Source of the DNA: Bradyrhizobium sp. CB1717
GTDB taxonomy: Bacteria > Pseudomonadota > Alphaproteobacteria > Rhizobiales > Xanthobacteraceae
NCBI RefSeq assembly: GCF_029714325.1
Contig: NZ_CP121666.1
Location: forward strand, 8,852,501-8,916,500
Length of the DNA: 64,000 bases
Direction of reading: 5' to 3'
Part shown: positions 36,171 through 44,752 of the stretch, piece after piece
Numbering within the stretch: the stretch's first letter is position 1
Layout: each line of letters begins with the position of its first letter
The notes under the pieces: generated by a model
Told to the model about the DNA's origin: nothing
The model's input: only the letters and a program-made list of their open reading frames with translations
Database searches by the model: none
Position numbers and translations under genes: made by a program

Positions 36171-36692
36171 TCAGTGAAGCAGCTGGCCCCGGGCCGACTC
36201 GACCTGCTCCGGTTGCTGGAGGGTCCGGCGTGCCGGCCTGATCGCCGAAGCCTGCGCGTCCATGTAGCAGGGCTTGTACATGGCCTGCAGCTGCTTGCCC
36301 CTCAGGAACAGCATATGCGGGGTCAGGCCGCCGCGCTGCGCGATCCAGCGTTTCACCTGCGACGGATACATCGAATAGAGCATCTGGGTCGCTTCGGGAT
36401 TGGTGACGGCGCGGCCATTGGCGCCGAAATCCCAGGCGGCATGGAAGCCGAGCGTCGCGCTCGAGGTCACGCAGATGCGGTCGTGCGGGATGGCGCCCAG
36501 GACGATGGTGCAGGCCGAGGCGCAGAGGCCGTCGATGATGACGGTCTCGCCCGATTGCCTGAGGTCCTGGTATCTGTCGACGTAGGTTCCAATCCGGCCG
36601 CCGCGGTCATCCGCGATCCGAACCACCGCGTGAGAAGCCCCCATGCCCGCGATCAAGAGTACCGCCGCAAGCAACCCCGTCAGAAACTTCAT
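36171..36692 (-). CDS. Exported protein with ClpP/crotonase-like region
   Basis: A 173-aa protein with signal peptide MKFLTGLLAAVLLIAGMGAS and AVVR at the mature start. The stretch ETVIIDGLCASACTIVLGAI and the following TLGFHAAWDFG resemble the fold of small periplasmic ClpP-like proteins (a Ser in SACT and a His in FHAA as candidate catalytic residues). The catalytic use is uncertain. Start is the ATG at 36692 with a purine-rich GGGGGA upstream; a longer frame to 36860 is rejected. No operon partner is visible. Confidence 0.72.
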   Translation of the reverse strand: MKFLTGLLAAVLLIAGMGASHAVVRIADDRGGRIGTYVDRYQDLRQSGETVIIDGLCASACTIVLGAIPHDRICVTSSATLGFHAAWDFGANGRAVTNPEATQMLYSMYPSQVKRWIAQRGGLTPHMLFLRGKQLQAMYKPCYMDAQASAIRPARRTLQQPEQVESARGQLLH

Positions 36693-36955
36693 TGTCCCCC
36701 GCCCCGGTCGAATTCGAATCTGCGTGTCAGGTGGTGATGCAGTGCTAGCGTCCGTCGTAACCAAGGTTTTGTCTAGGCAGGCCGGCTTGATCAAAACAAA
36801 TTCAAATCCAGTGTTGCGTCCGCGCTGCACCCGGCCGGTCTCTATCCCAAAGTGGAACAAGTTAACGAGGTCTTACGCGCCACGCCCTTGATCTCAGTTA
36901 CGACCGCTGGCTTCAATCCGGGCAACTACAGGGGAACTCATGGAGGGGGAAGCGC

Positions 36956-38614
36956 ATGGCTGAGGAAACAGACGTCATCGTCGTCGGCGCGGGACTGTCG
37001 GGCCTCGTCGCCGCGACCGAGATCGCGGATGCGGGCAAGCGCGTGATCGTGGTGGACCAGGAAGGCGAGCAGTCGATCGGTGGCCAGGCATTCTGGTCGT
37101 TCGGCGGATTGTTCCTGGTCGATTCGCCGGAGCAGCGCCGGCTCGGCATCAAGGACTCGTTCGAACTCGCGATGCAGGACTGGCTCGGCACCGCCGGCTT
37201 CGACCGCGATGAGGACTTCTGGCCGCGCAAATGGGCCGAGGCCTATGTTGCCTTCGCGGCGGGCGAGAAGCGCGACTGGCTGCGCGCGATGGGCCATCGC
37301 ATCTTCCCCGTGGTCGGCTGGGCCGAGCGCGGCGGGTATGACGCGATGGGCCACGGCAATTCGGTGCCGCGCTTCCACGTCACCTGGGGCACCGGGCCCG
37401 GCATCGTCGAGCCGTTCGAGCGTCGCGCGCGCGAGGCGATGAAGAGCGGCCGCCTCACCTTCAAGTTCCGTCATCGCGTCGATGCGCTCACCATCACCAA
37501 CGGCACCGTGGATGGCGTCAGCGGCGCCATGCTCGCGCCTGATAATGTGGAGCGCGGCAAGAGTTCCTCGCGCAACGTCGTCGGCGAGTTCGCGCTGAAG
37601 GCGCAGGCCGTGATCGTGGCGTCCGGCGGCATCGGCGGCAATCATGATCTGGTGCGCGCGAACTGGCCAAAGCGGCTCGGTGAGCCGCCGAAGTTCATGA
37701 TCTCCGGCGTGCCCGAGCATGTCGACGGCCGCATGATCGGCATCACCGAAAAGACCGGCGCGCGCCTGATCAACCGCGACCGCATGTGGCACTATGTCGA
37801 GGGCATCCAGAACTGGTCACCGATCTGGCCGCGCCACGGCATCCGCATCCTGCCCGGCCCTTCGTCGATGTGGTTCGACGCCACGGGCACGCGATTGCCG
37901 GCGCCGCTGTTCCCCGGCTCCGACACGCTCGGCCAGCTGAAATACATCATGTCCACCGGCTATGATTATTCCTGGTTCATCCTGACCCAGAGCATCATCA
38001 AAAAAGAATTCGCGCTGTCGGGCTCGGAGCAGAACCCCGATCTCACCGGCAAGAGCTGGCGCATGACCTTGCGCCGCGCCACCAACAAGGGCGCGCCGGC
38101 GCCGGTCGAGGCCTTCAAAAGCCATGGTGTCGACTTCATCGTGCGCGACAGGATCGAGGACCTTGTGGCGGAGATGAACAAGCTTGCCGGCAACGACCTG
38201 CTCAAGCTCGAGCACATCAAAATGCAGATCGAGGCGCGCGACCGCGAGATCGCCAATCCTTACGTCAAGGACGCGCAGGTCATGAACATCCACAATGCGC
38301 GGCGCTATATCGGCGACAGGCTGATCCGCACCGCCTCACCTCATCGCATCCTCGATCCCGCGCAAGGGCCGCTGATCGCGGTCAAGCTCAACATTCTCAC
38401 CCGCAAGACGCTGGGCGGCTTCGAGACCGATCTCGACTCCCGCGTGTTCGGCGCGGAGGGCCGGGTCATCCCGGGCCTCTATGCGGTCGGCGAAGCCGCA
38501 GGCTTCGGCGGCGGCGGCGTGCACGGCTATCGCTCGCTGGAGGGAACCTTCCTCGGCGGCTGCCTGTTCTCGGGCCGCAATGCCGGCCGCGCGGCGGCGA
38601 AAGCGGTGGGATAG
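36956..38614 (+). CDS. FAD-binding dehydrogenase (3-ketosteroid dehydrogenase-like)
   Basis: A 552-aa flavoprotein. The N-terminal FAD motif is DVIVVGAGLSGLVAATEIAD with VIVVDQEG, followed by IGGQAFWSFGGLF and the second FAD contact GLYAVGEAAGFGGGGVHGYR near the C-terminus. This is the KstD/fumarate-reductase flavoprotein family and oxidises a cyclic ketone or related substrate. The ATG at 36956 follows GGAGGGGG. The esterase gene begins 3 bp after the stop, which suggests co-expression. Confidence 0.9.
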   Translation: MAEETDVIVVGAGLSGLVAATEIADAGKRVIVVDQEGEQSIGGQAFWSFGGLFLVDSPEQRRLGIKDSFELAMQDWLGTAGFDRDEDFWPRKWAEAYVAFAAGEKRDWLRAMGHRIFPVVGWAERGGYDAMGHGNSVPRFHVTWGTGPGIVEPFERRAREAMKSGRLTFKFRHRVDALTITNGTVDGVSGAMLAPDNVERGKSSSRNVVGEFALKAQAVIVASGGIGGNHDLVRANWPKRLGEPPKFMISGVPEHVDGRMIGITEKTGARLINRDRMWHYVEGIQNWSPIWPRHGIRILPGPSSMWFDATGTRLPAPLFPGSDTLGQLKYIMSTGYDYSWFILTQSIIKKEFALSGSEQNPDLTGKSWRMTLRRATNKGAPAPVEAFKSHGVDFIVRDRIEDLVAEMNKLAGNDLLKLEHIKMQIEARDREIANPYVKDAQVMNIHNARRYIGDRLIRTASPHRILDPAQGPLIAVKLNILTRKTLGGFETDLDSRVFGAEGRVIPGLYAVGEAAGFGGGGVHGYRSLEGTFLGGCLFSGRNAGRAAAKAVG

Positions 38615-38617
38615 ATC

Positions 38618-39535
38618 ATGCGGCGGTGGATGCAGATCGGGATGTTTGTTGCGGCATTGACCGCTGCCCCGGTCGCATCCGCCGACGTCATCGACGTCAA
38701 CGGTGTGAAGCGCTCCTACACCTTGCAACTGCCAGCCAAGCGGCTTGTGCCGCTGGTGGTCGTGCTACACGGCAAGACCCAGCGCGGCGCCGACATGATC
38801 GCGCGGACGGCGTGGCCGCAGGTCGCGAAACGTGAAGGTTTCGCCGTGGCATTTCCTGACGGCCTCAACCATGCCTGGGCCGATGCGCGGACCAAGGCGG
38901 GACCCGCGCTCCGCGGCCCGCCCGACGGCACCGACGACATCGCCTTCATCGCCAAGCTTGTCGAGAAGCTGGTCGCGAACGGCACGGCCGACCCGAAGCG
39001 CGTCTATGTCGCCGGCATCTCCAATGGCGGCGCCATGGCGATGACGCTTCTCTGTGCGCGCGCCGATCTGTTCGCGGCCGGCGCCAGCGTGGTCATGAAC
39101 CTCACCGACGAGGCCGCCGTCACCTGTCATCCGTCGCGGCCGTTGCCGATATTGCTCATGAACGGCACGGCCGACCCGCTGGTCCCCTATGCCGGCGGAC
39201 GCGGATCGAGCTATTTTGCCGCAGACGGATTCTGGTCGACCGAGGAAACGCTGGAATTCTGGCGCAAGCTCAATGGCTGCGAGTCAGATGATGCGGCCAC
39301 CGTCGATCTGCCTGACAAGAATTCCGCGGACCAGTCCACGGTCACGCAGATCACCTCGCGCTGCCCGACCGGGCACGACGTCGTGCTCTATCGCGTCAAC
39401 CATGGCGGTCATCGCATGCCCGGGTTCTCGCCCGATGCCCGCTTCCCGAGGGTTGCGGCCAGCCTGCTCGGCCCGCAGAACGGCGACATCGACGGCGCCG
39501 AGACGATCTGGTCATTTTTCAGCCGGTTTCCGTGA
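38618..39535 (+). CDS. PHB depolymerase-family esterase, exported
   Basis: A 305-aa alpha/beta hydrolase (LpqC/poly-hydroxybutyrate depolymerase-like). Signal peptide MRRWMQIGMFVAALTAAPVA. The nucleophile elbow GISNGGAMA holds the catalytic Ser; the later MNGTADPLVPY gives the Asp and NHGGHRMPG the His. It starts at 38618, 3 bp after the FAD dehydrogenase, and its stop overlaps three 18-bp iterations described separately. A secreted ester hydrolase is likely; the native ester is unknown. Confidence 0.88.
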   Translation: MRRWMQIGMFVAALTAAPVASADVIDVNGVKRSYTLQLPAKRLVPLVVVLHGKTQRGADMIARTAWPQVAKREGFAVAFPDGLNHAWADARTKAGPALRGPPDGTDDIAFIAKLVEKLVANGTADPKRVYVAGISNGGAMAMTLLCARADLFAAGASVVMNLTDEAAVTCHPSRPLPILLMNGTADPLVPYAGGRGSSYFAADGFWSTEETLEFWRKLNGCESDDAATVDLPDKNSADQSTVTQITSRCPTGHDVVLYRVNHGGHRMPGFSPDARFPRVAASLLGPQNGDIDGAETIWSFFSRFP

Positions 39536-39583
39536 CGCATGCATCGGAGGTAACGCATGCGTGCCTGGCAACGCATGCGTGCC
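39535..39583. repeat. Three 18-bp iterations of an ACGCATGC core
   Basis: ACGCATGC occurs at 39535, 39553 and 39571 with an exact 18-bp period; the second and third copies are extended to AACGCATGCGTGCC. The self-complementary core GCATGC gives three equally spaced palindromes from the esterase stop to 63 bases before ridA. This looks like an operator array or a tandem duplication. Confidence 0.8.
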
Positions 39584-39645
39584 CGGGGTGGCACGGCGCA
39601 GGCCGCTGGGCTAGACAGGGCCGCCATTCCACCAGGAGATCCCAA

Positions 39646-39996
39646 ATGAGCATTCAGCGTTTTGAAACCGGCCCGCGCATGAGCCAGGTCGTCGTGCACG
39701 GCAACACCGTCTATCTCGCCGGTGTCGTCGCCAGCAACGCCGCCGGCGAAAGCGTGACCAAGCAGACCCAGGACATCCTGAAGACGATCGACGGCCATCT
39801 CGCCAAGGCCGGCACCGACAAGTCGAAGCTGCTCTCGGCCACGATCTACATCACCGACATGAAGACTTTTGGCGAGATGAACGCGGTGTGGGACTCCTGG
39901 GTCTCCTCCGGCAACACCCCGGCCCGCGCCACCGTCGAAGCCAAGCTGGCGGCCCCGCAATACACCGTCGAGATCATGGTGACGGCGGCGAAGTAA
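39646..39996 (+). CDS. RidA family protein (YjgF/YER057c/UK114)
   Basis: A 116-aa trimeric-type RidA protein; family members hydrolyse reactive enamine/imine intermediates. Blocks are SQVVVHGNTVYLAGVVAS, TKQTQDILKTIDGHLAKAG and ATVEAKLAAPQYTVEIMV. The Arg in ARATVEAK, which binds the substrate carboxylate, is kept. The ATG at 39646 follows AGGAG; the longer frame upstream runs through the 18-bp repeats and is not protein-like. Confidence 0.92.
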   Translation: MSIQRFETGPRMSQVVVHGNTVYLAGVVASNAAGESVTKQTQDILKTIDGHLAKAGTDKSKLLSATIYITDMKTFGEMNAVWDSWVSSGNTPARATVEAKLAAPQYTVEIMVTAAK

Positions 39997-40154
39997 CCTT
40001 CGCGAAGCAATACACATCCGAATGAAGCGCGATGAGGCCATCATCGCGCTTCATTTTTTTGCACGTGCCGATGACCTCCGAGGTAATCGATCAGCGCGCG
40101 CAAACCTTCGATAGTGAGGGACAGCCGGACACGGCGTCATCGAAGGAGAGCAAC

Positions 40155-40519
40155 ATGACCGACCACACCGCCATCGCCCACTGCTATATCGATCTCTGGA
40201 ACGAGCGCAGACGAGCCGCCGGCGCGAGCTGCTGAGCGAGACCTGGACGGCGGACGCGAGCTATGTCGATCCGTTGATGAAGGGCGACGGCCGGGAGGGC
40301 ATCGACGCGCTGATCGCGGGCGTGCAGCAGCGTTTTCCCGATTTCAAGTTCAAGCTGATCGGCGAGCCCAACGGCTATGGCGACCATGTGCGCTTTTCGT
40401 GGGGGCTCGGTCCTGACGGCGTCGACAGCCCGATCAAGGGGACGGATTTCGCCGTGTTGAAGGACGGGCGGATCAGGAGCGTGACGGGGTTTCTGGATCA
40501 GGTGCCTGCGGGGGCGTGA
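40155..40519 (+). pseudogene. Frameshifted NTF2-like / SnoaL-type protein gene
   Basis: The ATG at 40155, with AAGGAGAG before it, starts MTDHTAIAHCYIDLWNERRR and meets a stop at 40235. The rest of a SnoaL-type protein continues in another frame from about 40217: RRRELLSETWTADASYVDPL, then DALIAGVQQRFPDFKF and GPDGVDSPIKGTDFAVLKDG. Joined, they give a typical protein of about 120 aa. The shift lies in the GC-rich stretch 40206-40222, where a single base appears lost (or two gained). It is a pseudogene, a sequencing error, or less likely programmed frameshifting. Confidence 0.82.
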
Positions 40520-40525
40520 GGTCTC

Positions 40526-40690
40526 TTACCCTCCCCTGGAGGGGGAGGGTCGGCTCACATGGAGCGCAGCGACATGTGAGACGGGGTGGGGTGACAGTCT
40601 CTCCATCGAGGCGGTGCCCCCGTGGAGGGATCACCCCGCCCCGCTCGCGCTGCGCGCGATCGACCCTCCCCTCCAGGGGAAGGTGGGAGC
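40526..40690. repeat. Intergenic palindromic repeat, family D variant
   Basis: Arms TTACCCTCCCCTGGAGGGGG and CCTCCCCTCCAGGGGAAGGT, with inner GGGGTGGGGTGA/TCACCCCGCCCC, between the NTF2 pseudogene and the amidohydrolase. It probably ends both convergent transcripts. Confidence 0.85.
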
Positions 40691-40703
40691 CCGCGGATTC
40701 GGT

Positions 40704-41555
40704 CTAACTTACAATCCGCAGCCGATACGCAGCCTTCGCGTTCACCCCAAACGCCTTCTCACGCACATTCGTCCCCAGCTTCGCCAGGCACGCTTCCAGT
40801 GCACCTTTGATTTCTCCGTAGCTGCCCGCGAGCAGGCACACCGGCCAGTCCGAGCCGTAGATCAAACGGTCCTCGCCGAAACATTTTGCGGCGTGCGCAA
40901 CGAACGGGAGCAGTTGCTCGGCATCCCAATCATCCCACTTCGCCTCCGTCGCGAGGCCGGAGATCTTGCACCAGACGTTGCCGCAGGCAGCCAGCGCTGC
41001 GATGCGGTCCGTCCATTCGTCGCTTCCGCCATCGGCGATCGGCGGTTTTGCGGCATGATCCAGCACGAAGCGCGCCTGCGGGAAGGCCTGTGCGGTTGCG
41101 ATCGCGGCCGGAAGCTCGCGGGTGCGGACGAGGAAATCGTAGGCGAGATCGCGGGCGAACACTGCGGTGAGGCCGCGCTGGACGTCTTCGCGCAGCAGCC
41201 AATCCGCATCAAGCTCATCGTGGACCTGGTGGCGGATACCGACCAGCTTGTCGCCGCCGGGCAACGCGCGCAACCGGTCGAGCGTGTCGCCGAGGTCGCC
41301 ATCGGTCAGATCGGCCCATCCGACGACGCCGACGACAAAAGGGTTTTCGTGCGCAATCCGCAAGAACTCCCCGGTCTCCTCCCGCGCGGAGCGGCACTGC
41401 ACGACGATGCTGGCGTCGATGCCGCTCGCCTTCAACAGCGGCGCGAGATCGGCGGGGCCGAAGGCGCGGCGGATCGGTGACAGCTCGGGCGCGTCCATCC
41501 AAGGATAGTCGGCGCGTGCGGGGTCCCAGAAATGCTGATGAGCGTCGATGATCAT
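40704..41555 (-). CDS. Amidohydrolase of the fuconolactonase / TIM-barrel lactonase type
   Basis: A 283-aa metal-dependent hydrolase: N-terminal metal motif MIIDAHQHFWDP, then FVVGVVGWADLTD, FVLDHAAKPPIADGG, and the C-terminal LIYGSDWPVCLLAG with the conserved Asp. This is the L-fuconolactonase/rhamnonolactonase/2-pyrone-4,6-dicarboxylate hydrolase group. It starts 3 bp after the aldo/keto reductase stop and is the last gene of the sugar operon. Together they fit oxidation of an aldose to its lactone and hydrolysis to the acid; the sugar is not fixed by sequence. Confidence 0.87.
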   Translation of the reverse strand: MIIDAHQHFWDPARADYPWMDAPELSPIRRAFGPADLAPLLKASGIDASIVVQCRSAREETGEFLRIAHENPFVVGVVGWADLTDGDLGDTLDRLRALPGGDKLVGIRHQVHDELDADWLLREDVQRGLTAVFARDLAYDFLVRTRELPAAIATAQAFPQARFVLDHAAKPPIADGGSDEWTDRIAALAACGNVWCKISGLATEAKWDDWDAEQLLPFVAHAAKCFGEDRLIYGSDWPVCLLAGSYGEIKGALEACLAKLGTNVREKAFGVNAKAAYRLRIVS

Positions 41556-41558
41556 GCC

Positions 41559-42542
41559 TTATGCCCCACCCGGCAGCGGCGCCCGCGCGTCGACGAGGTT
41601 TCGCGCGCGCAGCTCCTGCCAGAATGCCGCCGGCACCGCCGTCTCCGACATCGCGATATTGTCGGCGACCTCGCCGGCATTGCGCGCGCCCATCACAGCA
41701 ACAGTCACCGCCGGATGGGCCATGCAGAACTGCAGCGCGGCCGCCTTCAGCTCGGTGCCGTGCTTGCGGCACAGCTCGTCGAGCGCGAGCGCGCGCGCGA
41801 CGAGCTCCGCGTCGGCGTCCTGATAATTGAACTTCGCGCCCGCGTGCGGATTGGCCAGGATGCCGCTGTTGTAGATGCCGCCGAGCAGGATGCCGATATT
41901 CCCGGCCTGACAGACCGGAAACAGCGCATCCAGCGCGCCCTGGTCGAGCAGCGTGTAACGCCCGGCGAGCAGGAAGCAGTCGACGGGCACGGCTTCGGCG
42001 AAGCGGACCGGCATCTCCGACTGGTTCATGCCGGCGCCGATCGCCTTGACGGTGCCGTCACTGCGCAGTCGCTGGAGCGCGCGGAAGGCACCGGTGACGG
42101 CTTCGTCATAGTGATCGTCGGGATCGTGCACCAGCAGGACGTCGACGCGGTCGAGCCCGAGGCGGGCAAGGCTCTCCTCGACCGAGCGCATCACGCCGTC
42201 ATAGCTGAAATCGAACACCGGCCGCTCGCGCGGCGTGCCCTTGTAGTGTTCGTCCTCGGCGGCGCCGCCATCGGGGGCGCGCAGCAGGCGGCCGACCTTG
42301 GTCGATATGGTATAGGACTCGCGCAGTTGTTGACGCAGGAACGCGCCGAGCCGGCGTTCCGCGAGGCCAAAGCCGTAGAGCGGCGCGGTATCGAAAAAGC
42401 GGACCCCGGCGGACCAGGCGCGCGCGACCGTCGCCTCCGCATCGGCATCGCTGACAGGGCTGAACAATCCGCCCAGCGGGGCGGAACCGAGACCGATTGA
42501 GGTGACGTCGAGAGAGCCGAGCCGCGAGCGTTTCATTCCCAT
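41559..42542 (-). CDS. Aldo/keto reductase (L-fucose / D-threo-aldose dehydrogenase-like)
   Basis: A 327-aa NAD(P)-dependent aldo/keto reductase. Catalytic tetrad regions: RFFDTAPLYGFGLAERRLG (Asp, Tyr), ISTKVG (Lys) and VLLVHDPDDH (His). The family includes the L-fucose dehydrogenases that oxidise the anomeric carbon to a lactone, fitting the lactonase downstream. Start is the ATG at 42542 or 42536. It is separated from the ABC binding protein by a short hairpin, so expression relative to the transporter may differ. Confidence 0.86.
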   Translation of the reverse strand: MGMKRSRLGSLDVTSIGLGSAPLGGLFSPVSDADAEATVARAWSAGVRFFDTAPLYGFGLAERRLGAFLRQQLRESYTISTKVGRLLRAPDGGAAEDEHYKGTPRERPVFDFSYDGVMRSVEESLARLGLDRVDVLLVHDPDDHYDEAVTGAFRALQRLRSDGTVKAIGAGMNQSEMPVRFAEAVPVDCFLLAGRYTLLDQGALDALFPVCQAGNIGILLGGIYNSGILANPHAGAKFNYQDADAELVARALALDELCRKHGTELKAAALQFCMAHPAVTVAVMGARNAGEVADNIAMSETAVPAAFWQELRARNLVDARAPLPGGA

Positions 42543-42579
42543 TGCCTTACAGTCTTCATTCCAGCAGTCCAAACATCAT

Positions 42580-42612
42580 CTCTCCCGCTTGCGGCAAGCG
42601 CAAGCGGGAGAG
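42580..42612. repeat. Compact hairpin between the binding protein and aldo/keto reductase
   Basis: CTCTCCCGCTTGCG and CGCAAGCGGGAGAG face each other over a 5-base loop, a near-minimal family E repeat. It is in the 100-bp space between two genes read in the same direction, so it could act as an internal terminator or mRNA stabiliser. Confidence 0.8.
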
Positions 42613-42642
42613 GCACGCAGGAGCGCGGGGCTGGCGGCGCTC

Positions 42643-43575
42643 CTACTTCAGCATCTGCGCGACGTTGTCCTTGGTGACGAGATCGAGGCCGGTGTAGACG
42701 ATCTCCGGCACCTTCTCGCCCTTCTTGATGGCGAGCAGCGTGTCCATCGCCTTCTCGCCCATCTCGAACGGACGCTGGCCGACCAGCGCATTGGCATAGC
42801 CGTCACGCAGCAGCTCGAGCTGCATCTTCAGCGTGTCGGCGACGACCAGCGTGAACTTGCCGGAATCGATGTCCTTCTTGTTCCTGGAGGCGAAGGCTTT
42901 GAAGCCTTCGGGGGCGAACATCGGCCAGCCGCCGATGGGAACGATGGCGGCGAGATCCGGCGTTGCGGTGCGCATGTCCGTCATCTGCTGGACCGCGAGC
43001 GCGGGATCGTCGTTGCAGAAAGTCGGGGAGCCCGCGACCTCGGTCCATTTCGAACCCTTCAGCGCCTCGCGCACGCCATCGACGCGCTCAGCGAGGTTCT
43101 TGGCGCCGGGACCGCCCGAGACCATCGCGTATTTGCCGCCGTCGGGCCGCATCTTCAGCAATTGCTTGCCGAGCGCGACGCCGAACTCCTTGTTGTTGGT
43201 GCCGATATAGGCGATGCGCTTCGAGCCCGGTGCATCCGCATCGAAGGTGATGACGGGAATGCCGGCCGCGGTCGCCGCCTCGATCGACTTGGTCATGGCC
43301 GCGACGTCGGCGACCGAGATGGCGAGGCCGTCGACCTTCTGGGTGACGAAGTCCTGGATGATCTGCGCCTGCGTCGCCGGCTCGTGCTCGACCGGCCCCT
43401 TGTAGATGCACTCGATATTGCCGAGCTCCTTGGCGCGCTTCAGGCAGCCGTCGCGCGCAAAGTCGAAGAACGGATTGTTCATCGCCTTGGGCACGATCAC
43501 GAAGCGGTAGTTCGCGGCGAACGCCGGCGTTGCCATCATCGCAACGGCGATACCGGCCAGAAGCAGTTTCCTCAT
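42643..43575 (-). CDS. Sugar ABC transporter substrate-binding protein (RbsB-type)
   Basis: A 310-aa periplasmic binding protein of the ribose/pentose type. Signal peptide MRKLLLAGIAVAMMATPAFA; mature part YRFVIVPKAMNNPFFDFARD, VDGLAISVADVAAMTKSIEAA, GIPVITFDADAPGSKR and IGTNNKEFGVALGKQLL. The ATG at 43575 has GGAGGAG upstream. It is encoded after its permease and ATPase, an order different from the common binding-protein-first layout. The sugar is likely a pentose, given xylA and xylB. Confidence 0.92.
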   Translation of the reverse strand: MRKLLLAGIAVAMMATPAFAANYRFVIVPKAMNNPFFDFARDGCLKRAKELGNIECIYKGPVEHEPATQAQIIQDFVTQKVDGLAISVADVAAMTKSIEAATAAGIPVITFDADAPGSKRIAYIGTNNKEFGVALGKQLLKMRPDGGKYAMVSGGPGAKNLAERVDGVREALKGSKWTEVAGSPTFCNDDPALAVQQMTDMRTATPDLAAIVPIGGWPMFAPEGFKAFASRNKKDIDSGKFTLVVADTLKMQLELLRDGYANALVGQRPFEMGEKAMDTLLAIKKGEKVPEIVYTGLDLVTKDNVAQMLK

Positions 43576-43669
43576 TGTCTCCTCCACCCTTGTTTGGTGC
43601 CCATCCCCTCAAAAGCGTCCGGGAAGCGGACAGGCGGCATTTTCGTTGCCTTCCCGAAGCGACGTCACG

Positions 43670-44752
43670 TCAGGTCATCCGCGAGCGGATGCGATCGACC
43701 AGCACGGCCAGGATGATGATCACGCCCACCAGCGTCTGCTGCCAGTAGGAGGAGACCTGCGCCAGCACGAGACCGTTGCGGATCACCTCGAGCAGCACGC
43801 AGCCGACGATGGCGCCGAGCGGGCCGCCGATGCCGCCGGCAAGGTTGGCGCCGCCGATCACGGCCGCGGCGATCACGTTGAGCTCGTAGGAGGTCGCCAT
43901 GTTGGCCGGCGCCGATCCGAGCCAGCCGGAGATGATGATGCCCTGGAGGCCCGCGGCGAGCGCGCAGATCACATAGACCTCGATCTTCACCCGCACCACC
44001 GGGATGCCGGTCAGCTCCGCCGCCTTCTCGTTGCCGCCGAGCGCGAAGACGTGGCGGCCGAACGAGGTGTGGTGCAGCACCACGGCCATCGTCAGCGCGA
44101 GGATCACGAGATAGATGAACGGCGCGGGCACCCCGAGCACGTCGCCGGAGGTGAGCGCGTAGAAATAATCGGCATCCGGCCCGCCCGGGAAACTGCCGCG
44201 GCCATTGGAGACGACATAGCCGAGCCCGCGCACGATCGAGAGCATGCCGAGCGTGGTGACGAAGGGCGACAGGCCGAGCACGGCGATGCAGAAGCCGTTG
44301 ACGAGGCCCGCGATCAGCGCGACGCCGAGCCCGGCGAGGATCGACACCAGCAGGATCAGCCCCGGCACGTTGGCGAGCACGGTCTTGCCGTCGGCCGCCG
44401 TATGCACGAACAGCGAGGCGCCGAGCCCGCCCGGCGTCGACAGCTCGGTCATCACCATCGAGGTGATCATGGCCGAAAAACACATCATCGAGCCGACCGA
44501 CAGGTCGATGCCGCCGATGATGATCACGAAGGTGACGCCGAGCGTGGCGATGGCGATGAACGAGAAGTTCTTCGCCACGTTCTGGATGTTGCCTTGGGTG
44601 AAGAAGTACGGGCTGGCGAAATGCATGATCACCAGCAGCACTGCCAGCGCGAGCAGGACGTAGCCGGTCTGGGAGGCGAAGATGCCGCGCTGCCACCACC
44701 TGATCTTGCCGACATTGGTGAAGCTGATCGGGGATTCCATGGGCATGGCCAT
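43670..44752 (-). CDS. Sugar ABC transporter permease (RbsC-type)
   Basis: A 360-aa integral membrane protein with about ten helices of the BPD_transp_2 family. It includes FSFIAIATLGVTFVIIIGGIDLSVGSMMC, LSPFVTTLGMLSIVRGLGYV, and the ATPase-contact region ELNVIAAAVIGGANLAGGIGG. The ATG at 44752 has AGGAGG upstream and shares one base with the ATPase stop (TGATG), so translation is coupled. Confidence 0.93.
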   Translation of the reverse strand: MAMPMESPISFTNVGKIRWWQRGIFASQTGYVLLALAVLLVIMHFASPYFFTQGNIQNVAKNFSFIAIATLGVTFVIIIGGIDLSVGSMMCFSAMITSMVMTELSTPGGLGASLFVHTAADGKTVLANVPGLILLVSILAGLGVALIAGLVNGFCIAVLGLSPFVTTLGMLSIVRGLGYVVSNGRGSFPGGPDADYFYALTSGDVLGVPAPFIYLVILALTMAVVLHHTSFGRHVFALGGNEKAAELTGIPVVRVKIEVYVICALAAGLQGIIISGWLGSAPANMATSYELNVIAAAVIGGANLAGGIGGPLGAIVGCVLLEVIRNGLVLAQVSSYWQQTLVGVIIILAVLVDRIRSRMT

